The notes under the pieces were generated by a model that was not told the DNA's origin, did not search any database, and was given only the letters and a program-made list of their open reading frames with translations. Positions 1-8,709 of a DNA stretch of 64,000 nucleotides are shown piece by piece (within the stretch, counting starts at the first letter, position 1; every line of letters starts with the position of its first letter). Origin of the DNA: QIJE01 sp048541835 (GTDB lineage: Bacteria > SZUA-79 > Acidulodesulfobacterales > Acidulodesulfobacteraceae). The stretch spans positions 1-64,000 of the forward strand of contig NZ_JBLEOY010000003.1 in NCBI RefSeq assembly GCF_048541835.1. Reading direction: 5' to 3'. The position numbers and the translations under genes are program-made.

Positions 1-6
1 AATTTT

Positions 7-189
7 ATCTTAAAAGCTTAAGGGAAGCGGGTGAAAATCCCGTGCTGTTCCCGCAGCCGTAATAACTTATAACGGTTTTTTTATTATCCGTTATATAGAG
101 TGTTCCGAATTTGCCACTGGTAAGTCGTATAATTGCCGGGAAGGCGGAATATTTTACATGTTTAAGCCGGAAGACCTGCTTTTTAAGAT
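7..189 (+). ncRNA. Cobalamin (B12) riboswitch
   Basis: The conserved cobalamin-aptamer core is visible: the GGTGAAAATCCCGTGC-type block at about 29-46, the loop block GCCACTG near 114-120, the GCCGGGAAGGCGG block near 134-146, and the closing GCCGGAAGACCTGC block. A P1 stem can be drawn between 7-17 and 178-189, so the aptamer is complete although the window starts just upstream and its promoter lies outside. The conserved AGACCT at 172-177 is exactly complementary to AGGTCT at 212-217, which overlaps the Shine-Dalgarno of the receptor gene. This suggests translational control by ribosome-site sequestration. The downstream gene is a BtuB-like receptor, fitting B12 repression of B12 uptake. 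Confidence 0.95.
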
Positions 190-221
190 ACTAATAACTT
201 TAATTAGCGGGAGGTCTAATT

Positions 222-2369
222 ATGTTCTCACACCTTTTTTTAAATTCATTGTCAGCAGGCATGCTTCTCTTTTTATTCGGTTTAAGGCATGTATTCGATA
301 TCGGTAATATCGCAGCAATAGATGACTCGATAAGAAGACCGGTAAACGACGGTAAAGAAACCGGTAGTCGTCGGATTGCTTCTTCGGTTCGTTATGCATT
401 TACGGTTTTATTTTTGAGTATAATAGCGGCATCCGCTTTATATTACGTTTTTGGATTCAATTCCGTTGCCTTTGCGGGCGAAAATATAGTAATTACGGCC
501 TCAAGAATTAAATCCAACATTATCTCTACTCCGTCTTACACTCAGGTAATCACACAAAAAGATATTAAAAATCAGGGGTCGCTATTTGCACAGGATTCGT
601 TGAACGATTTGTCTGGTGTATCCGTAATTTCATACGGTCCGTTTGGAGGGGGGACGTCGTTTGACATGCTTGGTCTCTCAAGTTATTACACAAAATATCT
701 GATGGACGGTGTAAATATAGGCGACCCGTCTTTAACGCAGGTCTATTATAACTTTGCCTATTTAACACCGAGTAGTATTAACAGAATTGAGGTGGTGCAA
801 GGCACTCAAAGCGGGCTTTACGGGGCGAATGCGATAGCGGGCGTGGTAAACATTATCACAAAAAAAGGCGAAAATAAGCCGCATATAGAATATGCTCAAA
901 CTTACGGTTCTTTTGGAACGTTTAGGGAAAACCTGACTTACTCCGGAAAAGTAAATAGTTTTTCTTTTTACTTAAACGGTTTACGCTTTGATACTGCGGG
1001 TACTCCGAAAACAAACGCATATAACCCTAAGACCAAAACATATTCTTACGGCGACGCGGCATCGGACGCATTTCATGAAACGGCGCTTAATACGCGTTTA
1101 GAGTACGACGGTGCGGATTTTGAGGTTGGCACCGTTTTAAATTTCCAAAAAATACAAAATTATTTAGATCAATACGATCCGGACCTATTTGTGCCTAACA
1201 ACAGCTCTTGGCTCAACAGGACTTATCCGGGTAAAAATTATAGGGAAGATGAAAAATCTTATTTTACGAAGATATATGCCGAGAAGGATTTCGGGAATCT
1301 TCATTTAAGCATGGATGCTTACGACGTAACGTATTTGCGGCGATATATAGATATTTACAGCAATCCTTATCCCCCCATAACGCCGCCCGCTCCGCAGTCT
1401 CTGTTTTATAACGACAAATTTAACGGGTACAGATATGGCAGCGATATAAAGGCAGATTATAGATTTAATAAAAACTTAAAAACGGTTGTCGGCATGAATT
1501 ATATCGTAGATAAAATGAGTCAGGACAAACCCTCGTTTTTTAGTGCTTCTCGTGATAATACGGGCGGTTTTTTAGAGGTTTTGCCAAGATTCGGAAATAT
1601 GAACTTACAAGCTTCTTTCAGGGAGGATCATTTTCAGACATTTGGAAATCACTTTACGTACAAGTTAGGCGCTAGTTACTTTTTTAGCCCTACAAACACT
1701 ATTTTAAAGGTCAATTACGGGACAGGATTTTTAGCGCCGAGCTTGTTTGAGCTTTATTCGTCTCCCGTGGCTGCATGGTATTTTCTTGGTGGCAATGTCA
1801 ACTTATCGCCCGAACATTCAAAAAGCTGGAGTTTAGGATTTATGCAAAATTTTTTAAACAATAAATTGTCCTTTAGGTCTAATTTATTTAAAACCCTGAT
1901 CACCAATAGAATTGAATGGCATACCAACCCGCTGACTTACAAGTCTACGTATGAAAACGTAAACGGTAATACTAAAGTTGCAGGCATTGAGGTTAATGCC
2001 GTTTTTAAGCCGATTAAATCCTTAAGGGTTGCGTTGAATTATACCTATATACACAGTAAAAATCCAAAGACAGGCATGCAAAATGCGCGTATTCCGTATG
2101 ACACTTTAACGGGCTCCGTAGATTATTCGCCTATTAAAAAATTAACGCTCTACTTGGGTGGCAGGTATGTAGGTACGAGATATAATTATAATTATAAGCA
2201 TCAAACCGGAAGATATGCGGTGTTTAATGCAAACGCAGCATATAGATTTACAAAGAATTTAGAAGTTTCTTTGGCCGTACGTAATATCTTTAACAGATTT
2301 TATCAGGATATATACGGTTACACCACTCCGGAGAGATCTGTCTATGCAACAATCAGGTATAAATTCTAA
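222..2369 (+). CDS. btuB: TonB-dependent cobalamin-type receptor with NiCoT-like N-terminus
   Basis: Outer-membrane TonB-dependent receptor, probably for cobalamin, given the riboswitch directly upstream. The TonB-box-like ENIVITASRI lies near residue 88, followed by a plug domain and a long beta-barrel ending in aromatic Phe (IRYKF). The start at 222 has a strong GGGAGG site. The first roughly 85 residues are not a normal signal peptide. GLRHVFDIGNIAAIDDSIRR (about 20-39) and a following hydrophobic segment resemble the second and third membrane segments of NiCoT nickel/cobalt permeases. The signature HX4DH has become H23-X4-G28-N29, so metal transport is unlikely. The last hydrophobic stretch ending in VAFAGEN can still act as a signal sequence. 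Receptor identity is strong; the substrate is inferred from regulation. Confidence 0.9.
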   Translation: MFSHLFLNSLSAGMLLFLFGLRHVFDIGNIAAIDDSIRRPVNDGKETGSRRIASSVRYAFTVLFLSIIAASALYYVFGFNSVAFAGENIVITASRIKSNIISTPSYTQVITQKDIKNQGSLFAQDSLNDLSGVSVISYGPFGGGTSFDMLGLSSYYTKYLMDGVNIGDPSLTQVYYNFAYLTPSSINRIEVVQGTQSGLYGANAIAGVVNIITKKGENKPHIEYAQTYGSFGTFRENLTYSGKVNSFSFYLNGLRFDTAGTPKTNAYNPKTKTYSYGDAASDAFHETALNTRLEYDGADFEVGTVLNFQKIQNYLDQYDPDLFVPNNSSWLNRTYPGKNYREDEKSYFTKIYAEKDFGNLHLSMDAYDVTYLRRYIDIYSNPYPPITPPAPQSLFYNDKFNGYRYGSDIKADYRFNKNLKTVVGMNYIVDKMSQDKPSFFSASRDNTGGFLEVLPRFGNMNLQASFREDHFQTFGNHFTYKLGASYFFSPTNTILKVNYGTGFLAPSLFELYSSPVAAWYFLGGNVNLSPEHSKSWSLGFMQNFLNNKLSFRSNLFKTLITNRIEWHTNPLTYKSTYENVNGNTKVAGIEVNAVFKPIKSLRVALNYTYIHSKNPKTGMQNARIPYDTLTGSVDYSPIKKLTLYLGGRYVGTRYNYNYKHQTGRYAVFNANAAYRFTKNLEVSLAVRNIFNRFYQDIYGYTTPERSVYATIRYKF

Positions 2370-3054
2370 GGGGGTTATCACAAAAACTATTGCCATTATT
2401 TTATCCGTTATTATAAATCTTGGCGTAAGCTGGGGTTTTGTCCGGTTCTTGAATATTTCTGCTAAAAACGGGCAAAATAGAATAGATATTTATTTGGCAA
2501 GTATTCCCCTGAGTTCAAATTCAGCCTCAAAGGATTCTAAGAGAAGAACTTCAGGGGATAAGGCCGTAGTAATACCCGTATTTCATAAAGCGATAAAGCA
2601 AGATAAAAAGCCGACGGGTTCTCGCATAAAGAGCAATTTTTTTAACGTTACTAACCGGATAACTGAAGCGAACCCGATACGGAAAGATACGCAAAACGGC
2701 AAAATCAGTTATTTTAAAATAAAACAAAAGAAAGAAAGTAGCTTAAGAGATCATATAAACGGCTATGTAGACATAAAGAAATTCCCAAAAATAAAAGGTT
2801 GGATAGAGAAACATAAGTTTTACCCTCGGGAAGCTATATTTGAGCAGGAGGAGGGCGTTGTCAGGGTTACTTTTTTAATCGGCAGAAATCGCCATATAAC
2901 AGATATCAACATAACGAAAAAATCCCCTTACAGGTCTTTAAACGAGGCGGCTCTAAAGATTCTAAAAACTTCTTCTCCCATACCGGTGTCCTTTGTATCG
3001 AATATAAACTTGCCGATTTACGTGCATATTAATATTTTTTTTAGGCTTGTTTGA
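2344..3054 (+). CDS. tonB: TonB family energy-transducing protein
   Basis: Protein of 236 residues with one N-terminal membrane segment (about 12-35), a basic periplasmic linker, and a C-terminal TonB domain. The family pattern of KFYPREA, a GVVRVTF strand, LNEAALKIL and a final SSPIPV region is visible (about 148-236). TonB transmits proton-motive force from an ExbBD complex to outer-membrane receptors. The start overlaps the end of the receptor gene by 26 bases, so the two are almost certainly co-transcribed and share riboswitch control. No exbB or exbD is present in this window. The linker lacks the usual long proline-lysine repeats, being instead lysine- and serine-rich. Confidence 0.85.
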   Translation: MQQSGINSKGVITKTIAIILSVIINLGVSWGFVRFLNISAKNGQNRIDIYLASIPLSSNSASKDSKRRTSGDKAVVIPVFHKAIKQDKKPTGSRIKSNFFNVTNRITEANPIRKDTQNGKISYFKIKQKKESSLRDHINGYVDIKKFPKIKGWIEKHKFYPREAIFEQEEGVVRVTFLIGRNRHITDINITKKSPYRSLNEAALKILKTSSPIPVSFVSNINLPIYVHINIFFRLV

Positions 3055-3149
3055 CTGTTGAATTGGCAGGATATTTACTTGTCGGCGATATATTTTTGTT
3101 CTAAAATTTAAACTGATTATGAAAATATACGATTATTCAGTAATATATT

Positions 3150-4847
3150 ATGGTTTTAAAGAATAAAATAAAAACCGGTTATATCCGATTTTTTGCGATT
3201 TTAATTTTATTTATATTTATCGGTATTACCGCTTTTATCTTAAGTGGGGTTTTTTTTTACAAACGAGGCTCTCTGCCTATAAAAAATATCGGTAAAAATA
3301 GTAGTATAAAAAATACCCTGATAATCGGACTGTCCGCCGATGCGGTCAATCTTCTCGGCGATATGGCTGTGGATTTCTCGAGCGCGGAGATAACATCCCA
3401 AATATATGACGGTCTTGTTCGCTATAACAGAAATTTCAAAATAGTTCCCGACCTCGCAAAATCATGGAAAATTAGTAACGGCGGAAAAACCATAACCTTT
3501 TATCTTCACCGCAACGTTTACTGGCAGAATGGACAGAGATTTACCGCAAAAGACGTTTTATTCACATATCACTTAATGATAAATCCTAAAACTCCAACGC
3601 CTTACGCCGCGAAATATCTTAAGGTTTATAATGCTAAAATTATAGGAAAGTATATTTTCAGGGTGACATATAAAAAACCTTATGCGCCGGCTCTGTCTTC
3701 ATGGGCGTTAAGCATTCTGCCGGAAAAATTACTTAAAGGGAAAAATCTGATGACGACTAAACTCAGGAGTCATCCAGTAGGTACCGGTCCATACATGTTT
3801 TATAAATGGATTCATGGATATAAAATAGTTTTAAAGGCAAACCCGCATTATTTTATGGGTGCCCCACGCATAAAATGGTTGATTTTTAAAGTAGTACCGG
3901 ATTCTTCCTCGATGTTTCTCATGCTTAAATTAAATGAAATAGATTATATGGGTCTAACTCCGGTTCAGTTTAAATATGAATCTGACGGCAGAAAATTTAA
4001 GCTGAATTACAAAAAATACAGCTATCCGTCGGCAAGCTACGTGTTTTTAGGGTACAATCTTCTATACCCTTTGTTTAAAAGCGTAAAGGTGAGGCGAGCC
4101 CTAAGTTACGCAATTAACAAGAAAGAGATAATACAAGGAGCATTGTTAGGGTTAGGGATTCCGAGCTATGGACCGTTTATGCCGGGAACATATTTCTATA
4201 ACAAAAATGTTAAGACTTATGAGTATAATCCGGGAAAAGCGCTTGCCATCTTAAACAAACAAGGATGGCAGTTGGATAAAAAGGGAATTTTAGAGAAGAA
4301 CGGCACGCCGTTCAAATTTACCATTTTAACCTCTCAGGGAAATTCAGGGAGGTTAGCTGCGGCGGAAATTATTAAGCAAAATCTTAAAAAAATCGGAATT
4401 AAGGTCAGCTTAAGGGTCATGGAATCCACGGTCTTAATCTCTAAAATAATGAAGAAGAGGTTTCAAAGCGTTCTGTTTTGGTTTATAGTGACATCAAACC
4501 CATATAATACCGCGTACATATTTACGGGTCCCAATATTGTTCCCAAGGGCTTAAATATTACATCATTTAACGACCCTAAGATAAATAAATTGTATAATAA
4601 GGCTCGTTCTACTTTTGATCTGAAAAAACAGAGGAAGTATTATTTTGAAATCCAGAGACTTCTCGCAGAAGAAGCCCCTTACACTTTTTTATATGTGCCT
4701 TATTCCATGTCTGCGGTAAGAAGGGATATTAAAGGAATAGAGCCGGCTCCGGCGGGTATTGATTATGACATAAGGAAGTGGTATTATGTCCGGGCTTTTT
4801 CTCATAAGAACGGCACATTTGATAAAATAAAAAAGATAGGTCGATAA
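3150..4847 (+). CDS. ABC transporter solute-binding protein, family 5 (peptide/nickel type)
   Basis: 565-residue protein with an N-terminal hydrophobic segment (about 12-36) and the SBP_bac_5 fold typical of DppA, OppA and NikA. Visible family features include the ITSQIYDGLVRYN start of the domain, DLAKSWKISNGGKTITFYL, the ARDVLFTYH-like segment and KVRRALSYAINKKEII. It would bind a peptide, nickel chelate or similar ligand in the periplasm. The anchor lacks a lipobox cysteine, so it is probably a signal-anchored or cleaved protein. No permease genes adjoin it. The only matching ATPases in the window are the pair at 36765-38851. Position after btuB-tonB hints at metal or cofactor uptake, but this is inference. 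Confidence 0.85.
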   Translation: MVLKNKIKTGYIRFFAILILFIFIGITAFILSGVFFYKRGSLPIKNIGKNSSIKNTLIIGLSADAVNLLGDMAVDFSSAEITSQIYDGLVRYNRNFKIVPDLAKSWKISNGGKTITFYLHRNVYWQNGQRFTAKDVLFTYHLMINPKTPTPYAAKYLKVYNAKIIGKYIFRVTYKKPYAPALSSWALSILPEKLLKGKNLMTTKLRSHPVGTGPYMFYKWIHGYKIVLKANPHYFMGAPRIKWLIFKVVPDSSSMFLMLKLNEIDYMGLTPVQFKYESDGRKFKLNYKKYSYPSASYVFLGYNLLYPLFKSVKVRRALSYAINKKEIIQGALLGLGIPSYGPFMPGTYFYNKNVKTYEYNPGKALAILNKQGWQLDKKGILEKNGTPFKFTILTSQGNSGRLAAAEIIKQNLKKIGIKVSLRVMESTVLISKIMKKRFQSVLFWFIVTSNPYNTAYIFTGPNIVPKGLNITSFNDPKINKLYNKARSTFDLKKQRKYYFEIQRLLAEEAPYTFLYVPYSMSAVRRDIKGIEPAPAGIDYDIRKWYYVRAFSHKNGTFDKIKKIGR

Positions 4848-4950
4848 GTTTGTCAATCATCATGCCGACTTAAACATGGGAAGACCGATTGCGACGTCAT
4901 ATCCGTGATTATTTTTTTGTTATAAATCGGAATTTTAATTAAAAAAGATA

Positions 4951-4979
4951 TTGACAAGAGGAACAACTTGCATTATTAT
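4951..4979 (+). promoter_or_regulatory. Sigma70-type promoter
   Basis: TTGACA at 4951-4956 and TATTAT at 4974-4979 are separated by 17 bases, a near-consensus promoter. Transcription would start near 4986, just upstream of the GGTGGAG ribosome-binding site (4992-4998) of the small frame beginning at 5004. It could also feed the chemotaxis operon that starts at 5444. Confidence 0.7.
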
Positions 4980-5003
4980 TTACTGAATAACGGTGGAGTA
5001 AAC

Positions 5004-5265
5004 ATGAAGGTTATTAATCATACGAAATACTTTTATAAAAACATAATGACCCCCCCCCCCGAGAAGTACGGCTGCCGGATTACATCTGTCCGCAGATAAA
5101 TTACTTGCTAAAAAATTTAATAATTATCACAATTCACATAAAAAAGTAGAATCCAACGAAACAATGAAGGGTTCAGCTATGCAAATTTCCGGAACTATTT
5201 CTTTTACTGATAAGCCGATGAGGTTTTATGTGCTGCGTAATGGGATAATTGTAACTATTTTATAG
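5004..5265 (+). pseudogene. Small reading frame split by an 11-C tract (possibly phase-variable)
   Basis: ATG at 5004 follows a good GGTGGAG site with 5-base spacing and a near-consensus promoter. With 11 C residues at 5050-5060 the frame ends at 5099 after 31 codons. If one C were lost, the frame would run without a stop to 5265 and give 86 residues, joining MKVINHTKYF... to the segment containing LHLSADKLLAKKF and MQISGTISFTDKPMRFYVLR. I do not recognise the protein. It may be an on/off contingency gene, a decayed gene or a leader for the chemotaxis operon. An internal ATG at 5164 could express the C-terminal part alone, but it lacks a clear ribosome site. Confidence 0.45.
5050..5060. repeat. 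Homopolymer tract of 11 C
   Basis: Eleven consecutive C in otherwise A+T-rich DNA, inside the small frame that starts at 5004. Tracts of this length are prone to slipped-strand length change. It is the only long G/C homopolymer I noticed in the window. Confidence 0.95.
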
Positions 5266-5443
5266 ATTTCTCAAGCAACAAATAAGTTCTTATAGAAGAA
5301 CCGGACTAACCTATTTATTACGATAAATTAATGCGAGAGTATCGAAAAATCTACACGGAGAAAACGCCCCTGACGGCAGATTCCATGCTATTTATACTTT
5401 TATGGTGATTTTTAGTCAATTAAAGAAAACAGGAGGATAACCG

Positions 5444-7219
5444 ATGTTCGAAATTTTTAACAATTTAAAAATAGGCACAAAATTAGGAATTGCATTCAGT
5501 GCCGTAATATTTGTTTTGGTCGTCGTAATATTGATAGGACTGAATGATTTGAGGAGTATTCAGTCTATGAACAGAGATACCTCTAAAATTCAATTGCCGT
5601 TAATACGTATAGATAACAACCTTGAGAGGAATTATTTAATCGGGAACGGTTTTATAAGGTCTTATAATTCATTGAGCAATCCGAAAGATTTGGAAACCGG
5701 AGAAAATTATCTAAAAAAGGCAGGGTTTTATTTAAAAAAGCAGAAGGCTTTTGCAAGCCGTATCAATAATAAAGATATTAAACAAAAGACGGTTAAAATA
5801 CAATTAGCATTATCAAGTTATATTAGATTTGCAAAGGAAACCGCTAAGCTTAAAAAAAAATATGAAGCAAACATAAACATTTCAAAAAAATTGAGAGCGA
5901 TTGATAAAATAAAATTATTAAGCGCAATAAAAACGGAGGATAAGCAAGCTGCTTTGGTGGATAATCTTATTTCCGAAGACTCCGAAAATCGCATATCTTT
6001 GACGATGAATCACGGAAAAATTACCGATTCCCTGATAAGCCGTTCATCTTTAATAATGCTTATAGGCATGATAATATCTTTGATAATAGGCATTATAATA
6101 ACCTTAATCCTTACCGCTGTTATAAAAAAACCGCTTAATATCGGCGTTAAATTGGCGCAGGAACTATCCGCCGGTAATTTAAACGTAAATATAGATTTAG
6201 ACCAAAAAGATGAATTGGGTCAGCTCATTAATGCCCTTAAAGATATGGCCTTAAAATTAAGAAGTATCGTCGTCGATATAAAAACTTCTTCGGATAACGT
6301 TTTTTCAGGTTCCGAACAGTTAAATTCGGCGGCGCAGGAATTATCCAGCGGTGCTACCGAACAGGCTTCATCGCTGGAAGAAATCTCCTCTTCAATGGAA
6401 GAGATGACCTCTACGATAAGTCAGAATGCCGATAATGCACTTCAGACCGAAAAAATTGCCACTAAAGTTGCGGAAGATTCCGTAAAGGCAAGCGAAGCCG
6501 TTTCAAACACCGTGAAAGCGATGAAAGACATTGCCGAAAAGATATCCATTATAGAAGAAATATCAAGACAGACAAACCTGCTTGCTTTAAACGCGGCGAT
6601 AGAAGCCGCAAGGGCAGGCGAACACGGCAAGGGCTTTGCGGTTGTAGCAAGCGAAGTCAGAAAACTTGCGGAAAGAAGTAAAGAGGCGGCAAATGAAATC
6701 AGTAATCTCTCAAGATCGTCGGTAGCGATAGCGGAATCTGCCGGAAATCTTATAGAAACGGCTATTCCCGGCATTAGAAAAAATGCGGAACTCGTGCAGG
6801 AAATTACCGCCGCAAGCAATGAACAAAAAACAGGCGTAGATCAGATTAACATTGCCGTTCAACAGTTAGACCAAGTAGTGCAGCAAACCGCAAGCGCTTC
6901 AGAAGAAACGGCATCCACCGCGGAAGAACTTTCCGGTCAGGCAAGTGCCTTAAATCAGAGTATTCAATTTTTTAAAATAGATAATGAAGATAGTGAGGAT
7001 TCCTTAAAGAAATTAACGCATTTCACAAAAATGGAACGTTTAAGAGGAAGTTCGTCTTCTAAAAATAAAGGCAAAATAGAGCATAAGATGCTGACGGCAA
7101 ATTTTAAAACAAAGCAGACTCATGCCGAAAAAGTTAAAAAAAGCGGTGGATCAGGTATGAATATTGACCTTGATGAGAAAAAAAACGGTAAATCGGACGA
7201 TGATTTTGAAAGTTTTTAA
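5444..7219 (+). CDS. Methyl-accepting chemotaxis protein (transmembrane)
   Basis: 591-residue chemoreceptor. Membrane segments lie at about 14-34 and 199-225 and enclose a helical periplasmic sensor domain of about 165 residues. A HAMP domain follows (about 226-280), then the cytoplasmic signalling domain. The highly conserved hairpin tip EEISRQTNLLALNAAIEAAR is visible, as are methylation-type helices rich in E, Q and A. It senses a ligand and controls CheA through CheW. The gene follows a strong AGGAGG site and heads the che operon. The C-terminal tail after about residue 520 is charged and flexible and ends DDFESF, which is not the usual CheR/CheB-tethering NWETF pentapeptide. Confidence 0.95.
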   Translation: MFEIFNNLKIGTKLGIAFSAVIFVLVVVILIGLNDLRSIQSMNRDTSKIQLPLIRIDNNLERNYLIGNGFIRSYNSLSNPKDLETGENYLKKAGFYLKKQKAFASRINNKDIKQKTVKIQLALSSYIRFAKETAKLKKKYEANINISKKLRAIDKIKLLSAIKTEDKQAALVDNLISEDSENRISLTMNHGKITDSLISRSSLIMLIGMIISLIIGIIITLILTAVIKKPLNIGVKLAQELSAGNLNVNIDLDQKDELGQLINALKDMALKLRSIVVDIKTSSDNVFSGSEQLNSAAQELSSGATEQASSLEEISSSMEEMTSTISQNADNALQTEKIATKVAEDSVKASEAVSNTVKAMKDIAEKISIIEEISRQTNLLALNAAIEAARAGEHGKGFAVVASEVRKLAERSKEAANEISNLSRSSVAIAESAGNLIETAIPGIRKNAELVQEITAASNEQKTGVDQINIAVQQLDQVVQQTASASEETASTAEELSGQASALNQSIQFFKIDNEDSEDSLKKLTHFTKMERLRGSSSSKNKGKIEHKMLTANFKTKQTHAEKVKKSGGSGMNIDLDEKKNGKSDDDFESF

Positions 7220-7268
7220 TTTATCGGCATTAAATTATTTCGATATATCAGGAAGAGGGGAGAATTAA

Positions 7269-7793
7269 ATGGATGACGACATAAAACAGGATCCGATTAA
7301 CATTTTTACCTTTAAGCTCGACGATGGAATATATGGGATAGACATTCTTCTCGTCAGAGAAATTTTAGACTATAAAAAAATCACCAAAGTACCCCAGTCG
7401 CTTGATTTTATGCTTGGGGTTATTAATTTGCGCGGGAACGTAGTTCCAGTAATAGATTTAAAGTTAAAATTAGATATAGGTAAAACGGACATTACAATCG
7501 ATACCTGCATAGTTATAGCAGAAGTGGTGATGAAAGGAGAACCTACGGTTATAGGCGCCTTAGCGGATTCCGTATACGAAGTAATGGATATTGAATCTTC
7601 AAATGTTGAAGAAGCTCCAAAAATAGGGTTAAATATCAACAATAAATTTATTAGAGGGATGGCAAAGAAAGACAATGATTTTGTAATAATATTAGACGTT
7701 GAGAAAGTGTTCTCCGATGAAGAATTGAAGGTTATTAATGATAGTCAAAACCAAGAAACATCTAATCCGCAAGAAGATCAAGATAATATTTAG
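7269..7793 (+). CDS. cheW: Chemotaxis coupling protein CheW
   Basis: 174-residue CheW-domain protein linking chemoreceptors to the CheA kinase in polar arrays. The family pattern is clear: FTFKLDDGIYGIDILLVREIL at the start, a VINLRGNVVPVIDLK core and a VIGALADSVYEVMDI strand. It lies 49 bases downstream of the first chemoreceptor with its own GGAAGAGGGGAG site, and precedes cheR. The last 20 residues are acidic and poorly conserved. Single CheW domain with no fusion. Confidence 0.95.
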   Translation: MDDDIKQDPINIFTFKLDDGIYGIDILLVREILDYKKITKVPQSLDFMLGVINLRGNVVPVIDLKLKLDIGKTDITIDTCIVIAEVVMKGEPTVIGALADSVYEVMDIESSNVEEAPKIGLNINNKFIRGMAKKDNDFVIILDVEKVFSDEELKVINDSQNQETSNPQEDQDNI

Positions 7794-7827
7794 AATTATC
7801 TAAACATAATTATAAAACGGCGATTAT

Positions 7828-8676
7828 GTGAATTTATTAAATGAAAAATTAACAGACATGCAGTTTAACAGGCTTAAGAATTTTATTGAGACTACGGCGG
7901 GTATTAAAATGCCTTATTCAAAGAAAATTATGGTGGAAAGCCGGCTCATAAAGAGATTAAATCTTTTAAAAATTAGAGATTTTACCGAATATATTAAATT
8001 TGTATTTGAATTTGCAGACGGAAGAAAAGAAATATTTAATTTAATAGATGCTATAACCACTAATAAGACTGAATTTTTTAGGGAAAATGAACATTTTAAT
8101 TTCTTGAGGAAAAAAGCCGTACCCCATATTTTAGTTAATCTATCAAAAAAAACAGATAAAAAAGTAAAAATTTGGAGTGCCGGATGTTCTACCGGAGAAG
8201 AGGTCTATTCTATAGCTATAAGTATTGAGGAAGAAAGGCTTTTAGGTTTACGGCTCTCGGATTTTTTTATATACGGAACGGATATATCCGTTAAGGTGAT
8301 TAAAACGGCGGAAAAGGCTATATACAGGCTTGATTCCGTTAGAAGTTTGCCCGACTTTATTAAAAAAAGATATTTCTTGAAAAGCAAAAATAAAAAAGAT
8401 CTTTTAGTAAGAATTAAACCGGAGATGAGAGAAAAATCTATGTTCGGCAGGTTAAATTTTATGGACGAGAATTACGGTTTAGAAGGTAAGTTTCACATTG
8501 TATTTTGCAGGAATGTTTTGATATATTTCGATAAAGCCATACAGCAGGCAATAATAAGAAAAATACTTAAACATCTCGATAAGAATGGATTTCTTTTAGT
8601 CGGACATTCCGAATCGTTGCACGGTCTGGATTTACCGTTAAAGAAAATAGCTTCGTCTGTTTATGTTAAAATATAA
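7828..8676 (+). CDS. cheR: Chemotaxis protein methyltransferase CheR
   Basis: 282-residue methyltransferase that uses S-adenosylmethionine to methylate glutamates of chemoreceptors. It has the N-terminal helical CheR domain (about 5-60, with MTTNKTEFFRE-like TTNKTEFFRE) and the SAM-binding fold containing SAGCSTGEEVYSIAI (about 118-132). The FCRNVLIYFD motif follows near 227. Translation appears to start at GTG 7828, since the overlapping ATG is immediately followed by a stop. No strong ribosome-binding site precedes it. It pairs with the CheB esterase encoded next. Confidence 0.93.
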   Translation: MNLLNEKLTDMQFNRLKNFIETTAGIKMPYSKKIMVESRLIKRLNLLKIRDFTEYIKFVFEFADGRKEIFNLIDAITTNKTEFFRENEHFNFLRKKAVPHILVNLSKKTDKKVKIWSAGCSTGEEVYSIAISIEEERLLGLRLSDFFIYGTDISVKVIKTAEKAIYRLDSVRSLPDFIKKRYFLKSKNKKDLLVRIKPEMREKSMFGRLNFMDENYGLEGKFHIVFCRNVLIYFDKAIQQAIIRKILKHLDKNGFLLVGHSESLHGLDLPLKKIASSVYVKI

Positions 8677-8709
8677 CCCATTAAAGTTATTGTTTTTTAA
8701 TTTATAATT

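Noticed and set aside
6442..6819. 125-codon minus-strand frame
   Set aside because: Antisense shadow of the conserved chemoreceptor signalling domain, with no ribosome site.
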